Positions 36,358 to 51,300 of a stretch of 64,000 bases of DNA are shown piece by piece (the first letter of the stretch is position 1; the number at the start of each line of letters is the position of its first letter). The position numbers and the translations under genes were made by a program. The stretch spans positions 682,001-746,000 of the forward strand of contig NW_026570226.1 of assembly GCF_019649055.1 (NCBI RefSeq), in the 5' to 3' direction. The notes below the pieces were generated by a model that saw only the letters and a list, made by a program, of their open reading frames with translations, had not been told where the DNA came from and ran no database searches. Source of the stretch: Paramacrobiotus metropolitanus (Eukaryota; Tardigrada; Eutardigrada; Parachela; Macrobiotidae).

Positions 36358-39300
36358 ATGCCAGTACGACGAGGCCATGTTGCTCCGAAAAACACTTTTA
36401 TTGAGACGATTATCCGGAAATTCGAAAGCCAAAGTGAGTTGTAATCATGCCTAATAACTAACACCCTGTATAAGTGTATTATATAGCCAGTAATGCTGGC
36501 GTAGAATGCCGATTTCCTGGTCATGCTCAGCCCGGCCAAGGCTGGCAGTGCTTTTCGGGTATGATGTCAAAAAATTCCTCTCCAAACGACCATCATATAA
36601 TACTATTTTCCGCATGACTGCGCCCAGATTATTATGTCATCTTCAGATGATCTCAGCGCATCAGCCCTGATTATAAATGACTTACTTAATTAAGTATTGT
36701 TTCTTCTTTACATTTGCTTTCCCTTTACAGACCGCGTATTCCTCATATGCAATGCCACCATACCACTACCGCGCATCATATATTCCAGCGACAGATTTAA
36801 TGAGTTGTCCGGCTTCAGTCGCAGTGAAGTTATGCAGAATAACTGTACAATTAAATTTCTTCACGGGCCCAAAACTGACTTGCACAAAATCCAGGAAATT
36901 GAAATTGGTGTACAGCAGGCTGAGGAGCTTCAAGTGGAATTATGGTTATATAAGAAAGATGGTAAGTTTCGCGCATTGTTTGTGACCTTTTTAAAGTTGC
37001 GTTGTCCGTACACCACAGCAGGATACACTCTTTTGCAAATATTTATATGTAGCATCGATGGGAAATAATTATCAGTAATTTAGGTACAGCCACGGATGAA
37101 CTAACTTTTATCTCGACAAGAAGTTTTTGCAGGAAAGAGTGTGAGCAGTATTGTAATACTAATGTGGGTGAAAACTAAAAAACATTGAAATGCCTTGTTG
37201 TTTCGGGTTTTAAAATTGTTAAAATATTATTTATTTCGAAATTATAGAGGCAAAGGCTGAAGCATAAACCGAAAGGAAGTCTGTGCTACCTGTTAATTAC
37301 GAAAGTGGTGCATGTCCCACCTCTATTAATGAGCTACCGATGACGAAAGCGAGTCCTTTGTTCGATTATGCTTTCCATATTTCTTAATCATACCGCTGAA
37401 TGCGTTGAAGACAGGAGAAATGCATATACAGTTGATTTGGTGGTGGCGGCTCCAGGGAACGGAACGAGGAAATAGGAAATAGAGTGCGTGTCTTTAGTGT
37501 TTCAGTTAAAAAAAGATTACACTGACAAGGTGTAACACTTGAGAATGCCACAAGTACAGAGAATCTGGAATCCGTTAAAAGAGCTCATTTAGCGCACTTG
37601 TCAAAACAAGCACGATCAAGTTAGTCGTGAACAACTTGCTGTGTAGTGCTCTGCTAACAGTTTCTTTCGCCACCCAATACCTGATCGAAACGCAAACAAG
37701 CGAATATTGAAATCTTGTTCGAACACCAGTAGAACTACAGAATCTCTCGGCATACGTCTACTGCATGGATTTTTTATTGTTTAAATACAAAAAAATAATT
37801 AATTTCATATTCTCTAAAATATTATAGGAAAATATTTTTCCCGAACTAATATGTCTGTCAAGTTTATTGTTCTGGAAATCATATTGTATGTGCGCTTGTT
37901 GGCATTATGATAGCCTGAATTGTTTCTGTCCATGCAAAATACGTTTTCTGAATCAGCTAGTACTATAATAGGCTCATTCAGTTAAGATAAACGCTGTGAA
38001 ATGTGAACGTTTACCTAAAAATAATAATTTGAAACAGTTATGCATTGTGCTGATTGCAACCATTAGAAGTTCACACGGTGACTCAGTGGTCGATTGTAAT
38101 TGAATGTAACTGAACGCGATAAATGCCGTTCATTTAGAAGTGCGTTTTGGCACGCTTAATTCCGTACGGAGGAACAAAAAATTCCGGCAGGATATCAGGC
38201 TGCCGGGTCTGTTTGTTGCAAAAACATATCGGTGGTCCTGGGTCGTATATAAACTGTCTGTGCTTCCTACAAGGGTAATCTAATTAAAGTCGCAAGATGC
38301 ATTGCTCTTAATGACTCCCAATACCCACATCTAGACCTTTTACTTAGACACTTGAGATCGCCGACCGATGCGTATACAATGGTCTTATGTACCATCAGTG
38401 TAATACTTTACAGTAGCGAAAAGTGATTTAGCACGTTATATTGATTTCTTTCGCAAAATGTGTTATACAGCCACAAAATACACACTAACGATAGCCCGCT
38501 GTATGCAGACATGCATTCAACACTGATACGCGAAGTAACTTCGGCCCTTCATGGGTAATACGAACCCAGTGGGTTGCTCTTAACGAAAATTATGGTGCAT
38601 GTATGTATACACTCTTGGTGTGATTATATTTCGCAAAATATCAATAACCCTAATACCGTAATCACTTTGTGCATTTCTGAATGCGTCAGTGCTGGAAAAA
38701 AGGAAGACCGTTGTACCTGTGCGTACTTAGGTCGACCTCAACACCCGGGCGCACCTTTTGAGAAAAGTGTTAAGAATTAAAAAAGCGTGGTTTATAGAAT
38801 GCAAAAACAGACAAGAACTAACCGAGCAAGTGTAAGCTACATATAACAGTCTATTAGACAGGCTATATATTTGGAGTGCGACAACGAATTAAGTGCGTAC
38901 CTCGTAATGCTTTGCATACTAATGATTTTGCCACACTCAGCCGGTTTCTTGTATTTTCGTGAACCCTTTTTGTTAAATGACAGCAAGTATCGCAGTCAAA
39001 ATTGACACTTTTTTGCATTCAGGGATTGGATATAAATTTAAGAGTACTCAAGCGTTTTGCTAATTTTAGTAGTAATATCGGTGCATCATCTAATAACCCG
39101 AGTAAAACAACTTGCAAAAAAAACGTTAACTTAACGTTAGGAAACGGCTAAAATTGACACACATCCGTTAACCTAGTAGTACTTAAATGTTAAACTAACG
39201 TTTTTCCTACAAGCTGTTTTACTCGGGTAAGAGGCTGTCATGACCTTTTGTTCTTTTACGTTGGTTTCATCCTAACCTTCTTAATTAACCACGATTCAGT

Positions 39301-42300
39301 AATTCTTTATAGTAATGGTAAGGTCCCTTTACAATTCCTGGATTCTTTATTAGAGTCATGAGTAGGAATAACATAAATTAAATGCCTAATTTTGCGCAGT
39401 GTTTTGTACACAGATACTGAACTACTTATTATTTCTTAGTTGCATTTACGAACTTTAAATAGTATACAATTATATACTCAGTATAGTGAGCTACACATCG
39501 TTTTGGGCCAAAAGATAATAATTCCCTGATTCGAAACAAAAGTTATGAGTTACCAGAACGAATCCACGCTGTACATGATCAATTTGGTAAATAACAGATT
39601 GGTCTTAAAAAGTGAACTTAAGTGAGACGTAATGTTGATTCCAGTTAAACAACCTTAGTCGCAGTGGATCATGTGTTTATTTCACGCCTCTGTTGACGTA
39701 GTTATAAAACGTTGGTGCAAGGGCACAGATTGCTCAAGAGTATCTTTGCATGATTACCCTTAGGAGTTGTGGGGATTTTAGCATGAATGCTGTGACATAC
39801 ACTACACGGAAGCGCAATTTCAAAAACGCCTTCTGGATCCACTTTTATTTGAGAACATGGCGAGAAATGCTGCAGATCTCCTACGTTACCGGCACATTGC
39901 TATGCCCCACCGACCAGGCCAAAGCACTTTAGCCAGCAAATGGTTACAACGCTTTTTTCAGCGGCTAAACAGCCGAAAGGGGATTGCGTTTCATTCGACA
40001 AAATTTGGGGGGAACAATCAGCTGTTTTTCAGCCAACTTGCAAAGTGTTTTCCAATCCAAATGCAATTCTTCAGACCCTGATAGACAAGTGCAAATAATT
40101 TTTGCCTTTCGAATAGATGGTGATTGTACAATTCTTTTGAGCCATAAAGCACCACTGATGACTAAATAACAATAGAGGCCTTATTGCTGGGAAAATTAGT
40201 GTAGATGGTTTATCTCTCATTGCTTACAGGGCTTCTTCTGCAATACTCGTGCTTACTACTTTGTAAAAAATCCATGCACTAACTTTTTTAAAATGCTACA
40301 TTGCAGCTGCGATCACATTGTATTTGCGATCGGTCCCGCTTTCTCCGTTTCGGATTTGACTTTTTTATATGAGTTTAACAAACTTGTATCTGAAATATTG
40401 ATACGAATAATCAATCATACACTTAATTTTTATTGCTCTAACTTTTAGCGCAAAACTTTTCGCAAAAATAATTCGTGTGCTGAAGTTTTTTTTACGTTCT
40501 GCATGAACGCACGTAAAAGGAACTAGTTCAAAATCATTACTAAACCATATTACTGACAACGAGCGGAATTATATAAAATAATAGCAATTGAAGAGAAATC
40601 CATGTAGCTGGCCTTTACCAGCGTAAGTTTTAATTTTCTAAAAAAGTCAGTTTCTAATAATGAAAGTGAGCTTTTAAGTACAACACAAATGCGCTTCAAC
40701 TCAGATTTGCTATTTTACGTCTTATTCAAGCAACTCTTGTTGTGGTAGTTCGTACGACAAAAACCGCGACGCATTTACCTCTTTAATGCGATATAGTTTT
40801 TTTGGACGTGTAATCACTCTTATAAATTTTGCTTTGAGTTCTTGAAACGAGCAATTATGAGCTTTAATAAAACGTACAGGTTTTATCTGTACTGTCGCCT
40901 TTCGAGTGCATAAGGCATAGAAATGTAAAAACACTTTTCGTTGCTTACATTTTTTTTTCTAGCTCTGATATTGCAAAGTATGGAATTTCTTCGTATGTAT
41001 TAATCCACCGTTGTCTGCTTTATCGATTAACCATTTTGTATAACGTGTCTGGCGAATTCTGACAACAAAGAGGTTGCTCTAATTGGAACTGATGATTTTT
41101 GTGGAAAAGAATGATTTTGGGCGTCAGATATGGTCGATAACGCCATAGAGCATCCTATGTCATTATGCTGGGTTCGGATCCAGGCGGATCCCGACCCCTC
41201 TCTCTGTGTCCGGTCTCATCTTTAATGCTGCTTGCGTTTGAATCCTGCGAATTCCTTTTGCTGGAAAAAATTTCTCGTTTATTTCGATCGTTCAAGCATG
41301 GACAACGCCAGAATCTAGAGCTTACTATCATGCGTGTCAGTGCGTCCTTCACTTTCTCCCGAATGCCGCACTGCAGTGTCGACCGGCAATCGATCCCGTT
41401 CAGTGCTTTTATATGTGTAGTTCTCTGGAAAATATGGAATATGCATTCGTAGATACATGAATGATGCATGCGCAAGGCGCACGGTGTTCTTGCTTTTTGA
41501 TTGAAGGAATCTGCCTTAAACTTTACCAAAATAAGGGTGTTCTTATTGTCGCTTACACTGGTACTGAATTGTGCATGAAAATTATAACATGCCAGAAATA
41601 GAGATTTTGCTTTGCGTTTTCCAAACACCTCACTGGACGTTCATTTGCAACTACTTTCAGTCGTGATATCGATAATTTTATGATTTCCTAATACAAAGTA
41701 ATTCTTAATGCAGAAAAAAATTTGATGACCGAAATCCTTTAACTGTAGTGAATCGTCAAAACGGAGCAGTTGTATCTCAATTCTCAATAGAGCTATTTTT
41801 CACATTCTTATCTTAAAAAAGGTTGTAACTGCATGGCTTACTAGTTTGATATGTGTATAAGATAGTCAGATTCAGATGAACTTGTGCTTTTAGCAACTTT
41901 TGTTTTGTTGGATTGAAGTTTTTTCATATTTTAATAGGCAGCAAACGATTAACGTCAGCAAACGTCGCAACAGTTCTTGTTATTTTTTAGCATTTCTTGC
42001 ACAACCAAATTAAAACAGCTGCACCATAAAAAAAGATCGAAAATTTATTAGTCTTGCGTTGTCTGTTATGATAATATATTAAAGTTATGTCTTTCCTTCA
42101 TATGATTTCAGTGTTCGCAAGTTTATGAACATTTCTGAGTATGTTTATTGTGCGCTTATCGGTACCGGTAGTAGTAAGTACTCGTACAATAGTTATTTCT
42201 ATTTCAACGCCTATTTTCACGTAAAGAAAGTGCCGGATTTTAGATTTTCGTGCAGTGTTCACAAAACAGCGCTCTTATAAACTTAAAACCTTTGTAAATG

Positions 42301-45300
42301 TAGAAAAGTAGGTTCTAAACGGTCCTTCCTAACTTCTTAGGAGTTTTTTGTTTTCATAGAGTGCATTAGCGGTATGGTTACATGGGATCCCAATAATTCC
42401 AAATTGCATTGAAATGTATTAACAGCTGGCTTGGTACTTTGATCTATAGTGTAAATAAACAAAAAGCTGCCGCTGCGTCGTTAGATCCCTGTAACAGCAC
42501 GAACTGTTACGTCAATCCAGACTGCGGTATTTGCTTATTAAAAAAATTACAACGTTTACATTTCATATATATTTCATACTTTTCACTTTACGTATTTTAT
42601 TTTATATTTCATACGTCATGTGGAATCAGTGTGGATACACCAGTCTGTCGAGCGGTTTTCGAACGCACAGAGTGTACTGAAGTATATAATATACCGGCGG
42701 GATATTACAGTATTATGCTGCACAATAACACTTGATGATCAGCGAGTCTCCATTCAGTACCAGATCTAGACATGAACTCATAACGGCCAAAAATTTTGTA
42801 CTATTGTAAACAAAATTTTGGTTGATATTATCTGGCATACTAAGTATTGCTACTTAGGTTTGCCATCCTGTAGAGTATTCCTGTTGTGCCTGCAAACCCG
42901 GTATTTTTTGTGTTGTCTATTGAACGAATTGGTTGGATTACATTACCCCATGACTTCTTAGCCTGTTCTAGCTGCTGCGAAACATTGACGAGGCACAGTT
43001 TTAAGGCAATCAGGACAAAAATGATTAAACCAGCAGATTCGCTTATGTATAATAATGGAGCCCGGTTACGGTGCTCCGCAACGAAAAATCAATAAAACAC
43101 TTTCCTTCCTTTTTGGCGTAGAAACATCTGACGTCGGGAAGAGACCCAGAATCAACGTAGCCACATGTTCAAATGTTGTATCTGTCTCTCTGTCATCAGC
43201 GTTGGGTTGTGGTTTGCAGTTTACAATAAACAGTTCTACGGCATCAGTTCATTGGCGCTTGAGTCCAAGTGTTGGCAATTAATGTAATGACAAGTGCAGC
43301 GCTGCATGATGATCAGTTTTGTTTGCGGCGTACTAAAGTACTCGTACGTCATATATATGCATCAGTTGTATAGCAGTGAAATGTTTGCAAGGGCTGCGAG
43401 AATATTAAGGGATTTCGGTGTTGCACAAAAATTAAAACACAGGTGTTTTTACGACTGTTTAAGGTGTCATTGGATTTTGCTCTGTAAGGTGATTGGTTGA
43501 ATGAAATTGTGCTTTGATTGCATATATAATCGAAGTTGTGTCGCAGTAATAATATAGCAACATCCTGAATTTGGTTATGTGTTGCTAAATGGCTGATTCA
43601 CAGGCTAATTTCTTTTAATAAGAACCTATTATTACAGTTTAGTTAACCTCAGAGTCCACCGACACTTCAATTTGAGTAGGTGTGTGCGAAATTATAAGGT
43701 CACGTTGCGTGCCGGTGCAATACGTCGGCGAGTGCTCTCATGGTGTGCTAATGTGTTACCAGAGTCTCAATGATAAGGAATCTTGAGATGCAGTACTTAA
43801 ACACACAAGGAAACCACTGCTTTTTACCCCAGAACAGGCCAAATTACTGGATGAGGATCAAAAGATTCCGTGACAATTTGTATCGATGGGTCCGCACTCA
43901 GCATACATGGCACACTCGTTGTTAGAACCGGAGGGAAACCGGCATACTCGTACGCTGCGTGAATGTACTATCTCTAATTTGGATATATTGGTTCCCGTGT
44001 ACGCTGCTACATGGTAGGGGAACAGCGCGGCACAGGTCTTTATTGTGGTTTTTATTGACACCAGCTCGTCAAGTGAAGCAATTATCCAAGTCTTTGTTAT
44101 GGATATGTTGCGCGTTCGCTTCTCAAAGTGGATGGGAGATACCCCGCGCTCTGCGCGCGTATGTATTGACAGTACGCAACTGAACTGCCGGCAAAGCGCA
44201 GCGAGCTGTCACGAGTTAACCCGTTTTTCTTCCTGTCTATCTCGCTGCATCCCTGGTTGTATAGGACAGAGATACAGAACACACTCGTCCAAATACTTTT
44301 CCCACAACACACATTATGGATTTGTGTGCGTGAATGTGTGATTTGTGGGAGGTGGCTAGTACGGGATACGTTGTAACGCACAAAAACGATACATATCGAC
44401 GTATGTAGTGTACGCCTTGGACGATGCGGCAAAAGATACTGACAAAGCGTAGTCCAAGAATATGCGGCAAAATTTTCCATATATTCAACTTGGGCAACAA
44501 GTCATATAACCCGACAGTATAATCATTGGATTTTGTAGCTGGGCTACTGATGGCCATATTGTAACGATTACAACGACCAGCTGCTGTTCGCGTCCGCACT
44601 ATCTCATGATCGACAGCGATATATGCTTGTGTCTTTGCAGGCACAGAGTTCCTCTGCAATGTGATACTTGCGCCGGTCCGCAATGAAACCTCCTCTGTGA
44701 TTATGTACATTTTGAATTTTGAGGATCTTACTGATAAAGAAGATGAGGAACGACATAATCACGGTAAGCCAATATGTAACTGCCAATTATCAGCGTTTTT
44801 CTGTAGCGTTCGTAGACCGACAAAAACGACTGTATCCAATGCACATCAGTAAAACACCTGCTTAATGTCACACGTACGTGGACTAACTAGCTTAGCTTTT
44901 TTATATATCTTATTGATTGGCAAAACAAATAAGCTGCGTTATATTTGTCGACACCTACCGCATATTGGACTAATTTTATTTTTTCCCGCTTTATTAATGT
45001 CCAGGGGCCCTTTGTTGCGCTGCACGTTGTCCAATTTGTTCTTGGCTTTTCAGCATGCTGAACCGGAAGTACCCTGTGGTTGACCCCTTATCGCATCCCT
45101 GCTTTTGTCATTATTAACCATGCATCATTTGAGATATAACGAACTATGCTTTAATGGATTACGTATGGAGCGTACTGTATGGGATAGTTTGTGCATTATT
45201 GAGCGGCGCGGAGCAGCAAGCTGCATACGATGATACGATATTTACGTAACTTGAAACAGGTGAATTGCTGTTTTGCTACGGTATCGCATCATGAGAACCC

Positions 45301-48300
45301 GTCAATTAAGTTGGCAAAATACGGTACATATTAGCTCAATATATATAGACCAAGCCATCCTTGGTAAATTAAACGGATACACGTCTAGCTCGTATTTCAC
45401 AATTTGTTTTACTTGTCATATACATGCATGCTAGGCCCGCTAGCCCGTGTGGTGATGATTTTATTTTATAGCTTATTCAGCTTGGTTATGGGCCTTATGG
45501 CATCCAGGCAAATGCATACATAGCGTCCATACAATTGCCTTTTTTGCTTCCTTTTTCGTGACACGCACAGAACGCAGCGTTTATGTACAAGGCTAAAACT
45601 GCCCAATTCTGAATGTCTGCATGCATTATGTATTGTGCAAATAGCATTGGATCTTGATGGTGAGAACTGTGAAATATTGACGCTGATGAAGAGTTGGTGC
45701 ACAGCTAGTTGCACTAGTCGCCCTTATAGTTGCAGTTCGGCCCCAATTGAACTTACAACTACCGCGCTTTCGCCGCACCGGCTCCCGCCGCAGTAAAGCC
45801 GGCTCGCCTTCCCCGTCGGATTTCGGCGGTAATTACTCCATCGCCTCATCAGGCGACGTGCCTGTATCTATAACCAGCACGCAACGCGGCGCTCCGGCAT
45901 CGGCAGCTGGTGCAGCTGCTACTGCTGGCGAAGCCATACCCATGGATACCTTCTCCGCAACATTCAATCCCAACATGCTGAGTGTGTCCGCTCAACAGTT
46001 TCCGCCAGGAAGTCGACGTGCCTCCACTACCCCATCCGTCCGCTCCATACGCGAGCCATCAGGGAGTCGTGCGACCAGCAGTGCCGCTGAACGCCAGGAG
46101 AACTATGCGTCATCACGCGAGAATACGCAGTCACCTGTCATGCCCCATTCCTTTAGCGGGATGTCAATCGGCGCAGCTACCTCCGCCAGTGGACCGGGTG
46201 CAGCGTCAGCGACAACAGCACCCAGTACTGGTTAGTAATTATTTTCACTTCCTTTTCATGTTTCTCCCATAATATTGTGATTGACATATGCCCATACTGT
46301 ACCGCGGCCAAAGCAGTGCCCCGGTACGCACACGCTAATCACTTCATCAATTTTCTAACCTTTGATCTTTCTCCATTGGTGTTATATAGGACGCGGGCAC
46401 GACGTGCCACGAATGGTTTCGGTGGATGCGACTTCCCTGCGTAAGTAGATGGGATTATCGCATGTACTTATACTTACCTGCCGGCTAATACATATATATC
46501 TCTGTGAACCGGGAGCGCGCACCAGGCATGCGGCATGTGTGCAGCGTTGAGGTTACTTATATGATGGTGACAACTGACAACGATGCTGTATAGTGTATTA
46601 ACTTCCAGATCATATTATATATTATATATCCGCTTTCCGATCCAGTCACCCACCATTGAAGCGGGCAATCATATCTGGTTGCTGAACATTTCATTATCGC
46701 ATCCAGAACCGTGTGTTGTTCATTATACCGTATAACACATTGGCACAAGCTGGCATGCCTGAATTGCAGATTCTGCCGAGCGACTGCATATTAATCGCAT
46801 TCCGCCGCATTCTTCCCATATTCCCAAAATCTCCCCGACCAGTAGTCTGGCCGATCTGAAAGCCACGTATGGGTCTTCGGAAGGACCTGGGCCAGCATCC
46901 TCTGTTGATCAGCCACGGCATGAGATGAAGAAATCAGATTCCCTGGGACACAAAGTGCACGGCATCGCCTCGGTACGTACAATATGCACTGTAGTATCTG
47001 AAGAGGATGCATAGTCTGGCAGTCGTTTCTGCACTTTAAGTGGCATATAAGCAGTACGAGTGGTAGCGGCTGTATTAGCCAGCGTGTAACACACAGTCCT
47101 TCCAATTGTGCTTGAGCCGATCCAGATAATTTCCCCCATTGCCGGCATTGATTCCCGGCTTGTTATATCTCCACACTGAATTATCATCCTGTTCTCCACG
47201 GAGCGACGGTAATTAACCAGTGGGCCTCGGCGATGCGTTGGGCTCTCCCAATCGTCAAATGTAATAATCGATTCTTTCTCTTTGGCCGGGGCGCTGACAC
47301 ACACACATACACACACACCCAGGCTCACTGCCACAGTGTACTAGCACAATCGGAGGAAATCTGTGTCAAAACGCTCTTTCCATTCCCGACCAGAGACTCG
47401 CTACGGTCTCAAAGTGTTGTCGACAAGTGCTTATTTAACTACATTGACAATTACAGTAAAAGAAGAGTAACGATGCTTACTGAAGGATCAAGAATACAGG
47501 GCCAAATATATAAAATAAAGTCTTCCTTGGACATAGTTTGGGGTAACTTCACACTAGCACAGATGCGGGTCAGCCGTGAAATTTAGTAGTGGCACTATCC
47601 CGGATAACCGCGGCGCATGACATCCAGTGTTCTTATTGTCTTTTTTATTTGGACGAAACTAACTACAGTTTTGGTTAATATTTTGGACTGACAATGTTAG
47701 TTTTTGACAGTTTGATTGACTAGTTAAATACCATGTCGGGTAGAATTATTGCTCCACATCGTTTGCATAAACATGAGGTGAGAGAGGAAGTTAATGGGTT
47801 TTTACCGTTGAACATTATTTTTATGATAATATTGACTTGATAATGACATGCGCCTTTAATTGCATGAACATGCGTATAATCCAACTGGGAATCTATACTC
47901 TGCTCTCATGATTGTCACACGTAAGTTGCGCATCTCCACTACATCTCAGTTGTTGTATTAATGAGAGGCAGAAGGTATGTGTATATAGCGACGACCTTTA
48001 TTAGTTCTCGCTTAAACTGCCACTATAATATTAATGACTAGGAGTATTCATAAGTATGTGCTCATAAGTCGTAGAGTCGTTAATACAACGTTAACAAATT
48101 TTCATCGGTAATGTACAGCATCTGATGGTGTATAATACTAAATTTCTATATTGGTTTTCCAAAAGCAGGAATGAGTACATTGCGCGAGTGGATATTTTAG
48201 GGTTACAGTATAGTTTTTAGTTGTTATAATAATTACCTCGTTTGCGTTGGATAACTACCTCGTATATGTTCTAACGAAACATGCACCCTGCCGCATATGA

Positions 48301-51300
48301 TCAAGCAAGCTAACATTTAGGGCCAGATTTTGCCAGAAAACGGCCAGATTTCGGAAACTGCCAGATTTAGCTCCAATCTTTAACTTAAAATAGAAATCTG
48401 CAATATCGTTATTGTGCAGTGTGAGATTTTTATTGTAAATGTATAAACCATTAAATTAATATCGTACACTGCATGCTGCTTAGAGATACTGAAATACGTA
48501 TACTATGTACTGTAAATATGAAGACTTATTGGCCATCTCGGCTCAGTATGTTGACTTTGAAATCTTTTACTGAGTTCCCCGCGCCGAAATGCATACCGTC
48601 CCTAATCCCGGCTTTTTGTGAAACACTTTACGCTAACGGAGCCCAGGGTTCAAGTTTCAAGTATAGATTCTGGAAGCTCAAGAGTTTTGTCCAAGTGACA
48701 CTGACACTCTAGACGCCGGGTTGTAGTAGAAACGATATACAGATATATACGCATAGGAACTGTACCATGTATGTATGTGTTACTTAATGCTGACGATCAT
48801 TTTGTATGCTTCAGGCCTTTCAGTTGGAGGACGATAAAACGCAAGATTTTGTGCTCAATCCTCCAAAAGTCAATAGATGGACCATATTGCACTACTCACC
48901 ATTTAAAGCCGTATGGGACTGGATAATTCTCCTCTTAGTGATCTATACAGCCATTGTTACGCCCTATGTGGCGGCCTTCTTGCTAAATGAGGAAGAACGC
49001 CGAGCCAAACTCAACCAGGTACCCGGTGTGCCCATGCTGTGTTGAACCCTAGCGTGATTAGGTTAATTTCAAACACCACGGGAAACGCTACATTTCCGCC
49101 ATCCCGACTCCGCATGCTAGGCTGCTTGAAACAAGTGCTGATTTTTTCCGGCCGCGCGCGCGCGGGATCGGGATATGGCACGGCGTTATGAGTATAGACT
49201 GTATACGATACATACATCGGTATAGTGTTGATACAATATATATGCCGTACTATGAACGCCATCAAAACCGATACAGCTAAACTCTGTGCGTGGCTTGCCC
49301 TGCACGTCCTGCGCTTCATATGTAATCCAAATCGTAATTGATTTTTTCCAATAATACAGCATTATATTTCACGTCTTTGTAATGTTCGTTTGGCTCTTGG
49401 ATTACAGAACCCCGAAACACGAGGAGAAGGTGCAGAAGATTCCAGTAATCGTTACGACGACCCTATGACAATAGTGGATCTTATAGTGGATATAATGTGA
49501 GTTACGTAACATCCCGCCGGCATCATAGATCAAGGCAGTTGTCAAACTCATGCCATTATACATCTAAAGCATAGCAGATGCATGTGGAAAATGGTTTTGA
49601 CTAAGTGCTGAAAGTTATATGGTTAATTGGAATACGTTTTACATATATAGATTGCGAACATGCAGAACGTACCTATGCGCAATGTAGCAGAGCGCGAGAA
49701 TAAGCACGCAATGGTCATATTATTTTGCTACTGCTGTAATTACAAAATTATATAACCTCCGGTTTTAAATTTAAGCGATACAGTTGATTAACAGAGTTCG
49801 TTAGCCAGCGTGGTAATAACCGCTCTACAGTAAAAGTAACATAGTTGTAATATCTATATTCTGTTTTCGAAATATGTGATTTTTGATTTTGCATAGCGAT
49901 ATGCGGAAATGTATTTGCCATGTTGTCTAGGTTTATTGTTGATATATTAATCAATTTCCGCACAACATACGTCAACACGAATGATGAAGTTGTCAGTGAC
50001 CTGGGCAAGATATCGGTCCATTATTTCAAAGGCTGGTTCCTTATTGACGTTGTGGCGGCTATTCCATTTGATTTGCTCCTGTTCGGATCGCAAAGTGATG
50101 AGGTTTGTAGTCATTTTTGACCGGTAGTGTATACATCAGCTATGATGCCAGTGACGCATAAACTGCTATAACGATCCAGTATCACTGATACATTCTCATC
50201 GTTGCATCCAGTTCGATAACTGGGAATGTGAAGTACGCACCATAGTAAAAACGCGAAAGAGGAAGATAATAATAACCCTAGTTGTCTATCTGAGGATAAA
50301 TGGTAATACTTGTATACGCATGGGGCAACGATTTTTGCTCGGCTCAGTCAGCCTTTATCATTTTCATCTTCTATTCAAAACGCTTTGCCCGGGAAAAAAG
50401 TAGGGAAGCGCGCATAACTGTAAATTCATTTCATCGATATTATTGACTGACATGACGGAGACGTATTCCGCTGGCCCGGCTGTGAATATATCCACGCTCC
50501 ACTGCCATTTCACAACTAAGCTACTTTTCAGTTATCAATATACAACGGGTTGAAATTTGGTATACTATTAAATGGGAAGGTCGCCCAGATTAGCCATCAC
50601 GATCTCGACTCTAAGATTTTGTCGAAGCTAATCATCGTTTATGTCTGTAAAATGGCATATTCAATCTGACTTTTCGAACAAGCGTTTTCTGCTGTCCCGA
50701 GGAATCCGTTAACCTTTCACTACTCCAATATTTGTAAATTTTTGTAATTTGGCAAGCAATTCACCACATATACTCGTATGTCTTTAACTGTTGTCCATGG
50801 CCTAAAGGTCATGTGCGCATTGCAGCGACTGCTGGGCTTATGCAAAGCATAAAAACTAATGTGTGCCTATTCAGGTTAAGCTTATGTTTTATTACAAATA
50901 TCTGGATTTACCGAAAATGTGTTGTTACAAAAACCAGATTTAGTTTCATATACTAATGCGTCTCTTTTACGATTGTAACGATTTTTAAGAACTGAGTAGA
51001 ATCTAAACTGTCATACTGGCGCATGACTACTGATTCAAACCATTTAATCAAACTGCTTTAGTGCAAAGACACACTTGTGATAAGAACACTGACCTTTACT
51101 ATTTACTACACTGCTTTTGTTGAAGGTAAATTTCTTCTTATTTACAGACAACGACGCTTATTGGTCTACTGAAAACCGCTCGTCTGCTGCGATTAGTGAG
51201 AGTGGCCAGAAAATTAGACCGATATTCGGAGTATGGTGCTGCGGTGCTCATGCTACTTTTAGCAACGTTTTTGCTCATAGCCCACTGGCTCTCATGTATA

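Noticed and set aside
41155-41628. 157-codon minus-strand and 95-codon plus-strand open frames in ERG intron 2
   Set aside because: They overlap each other, lack motifs, and offer no junction to exon 3 of the channel gene.
42409-42735. Cysteine-containing plus-strand open frame in ERG intron 2
   Set aside because: No signal peptide, no known cysteine pattern, and no splice signals. Probably chance.
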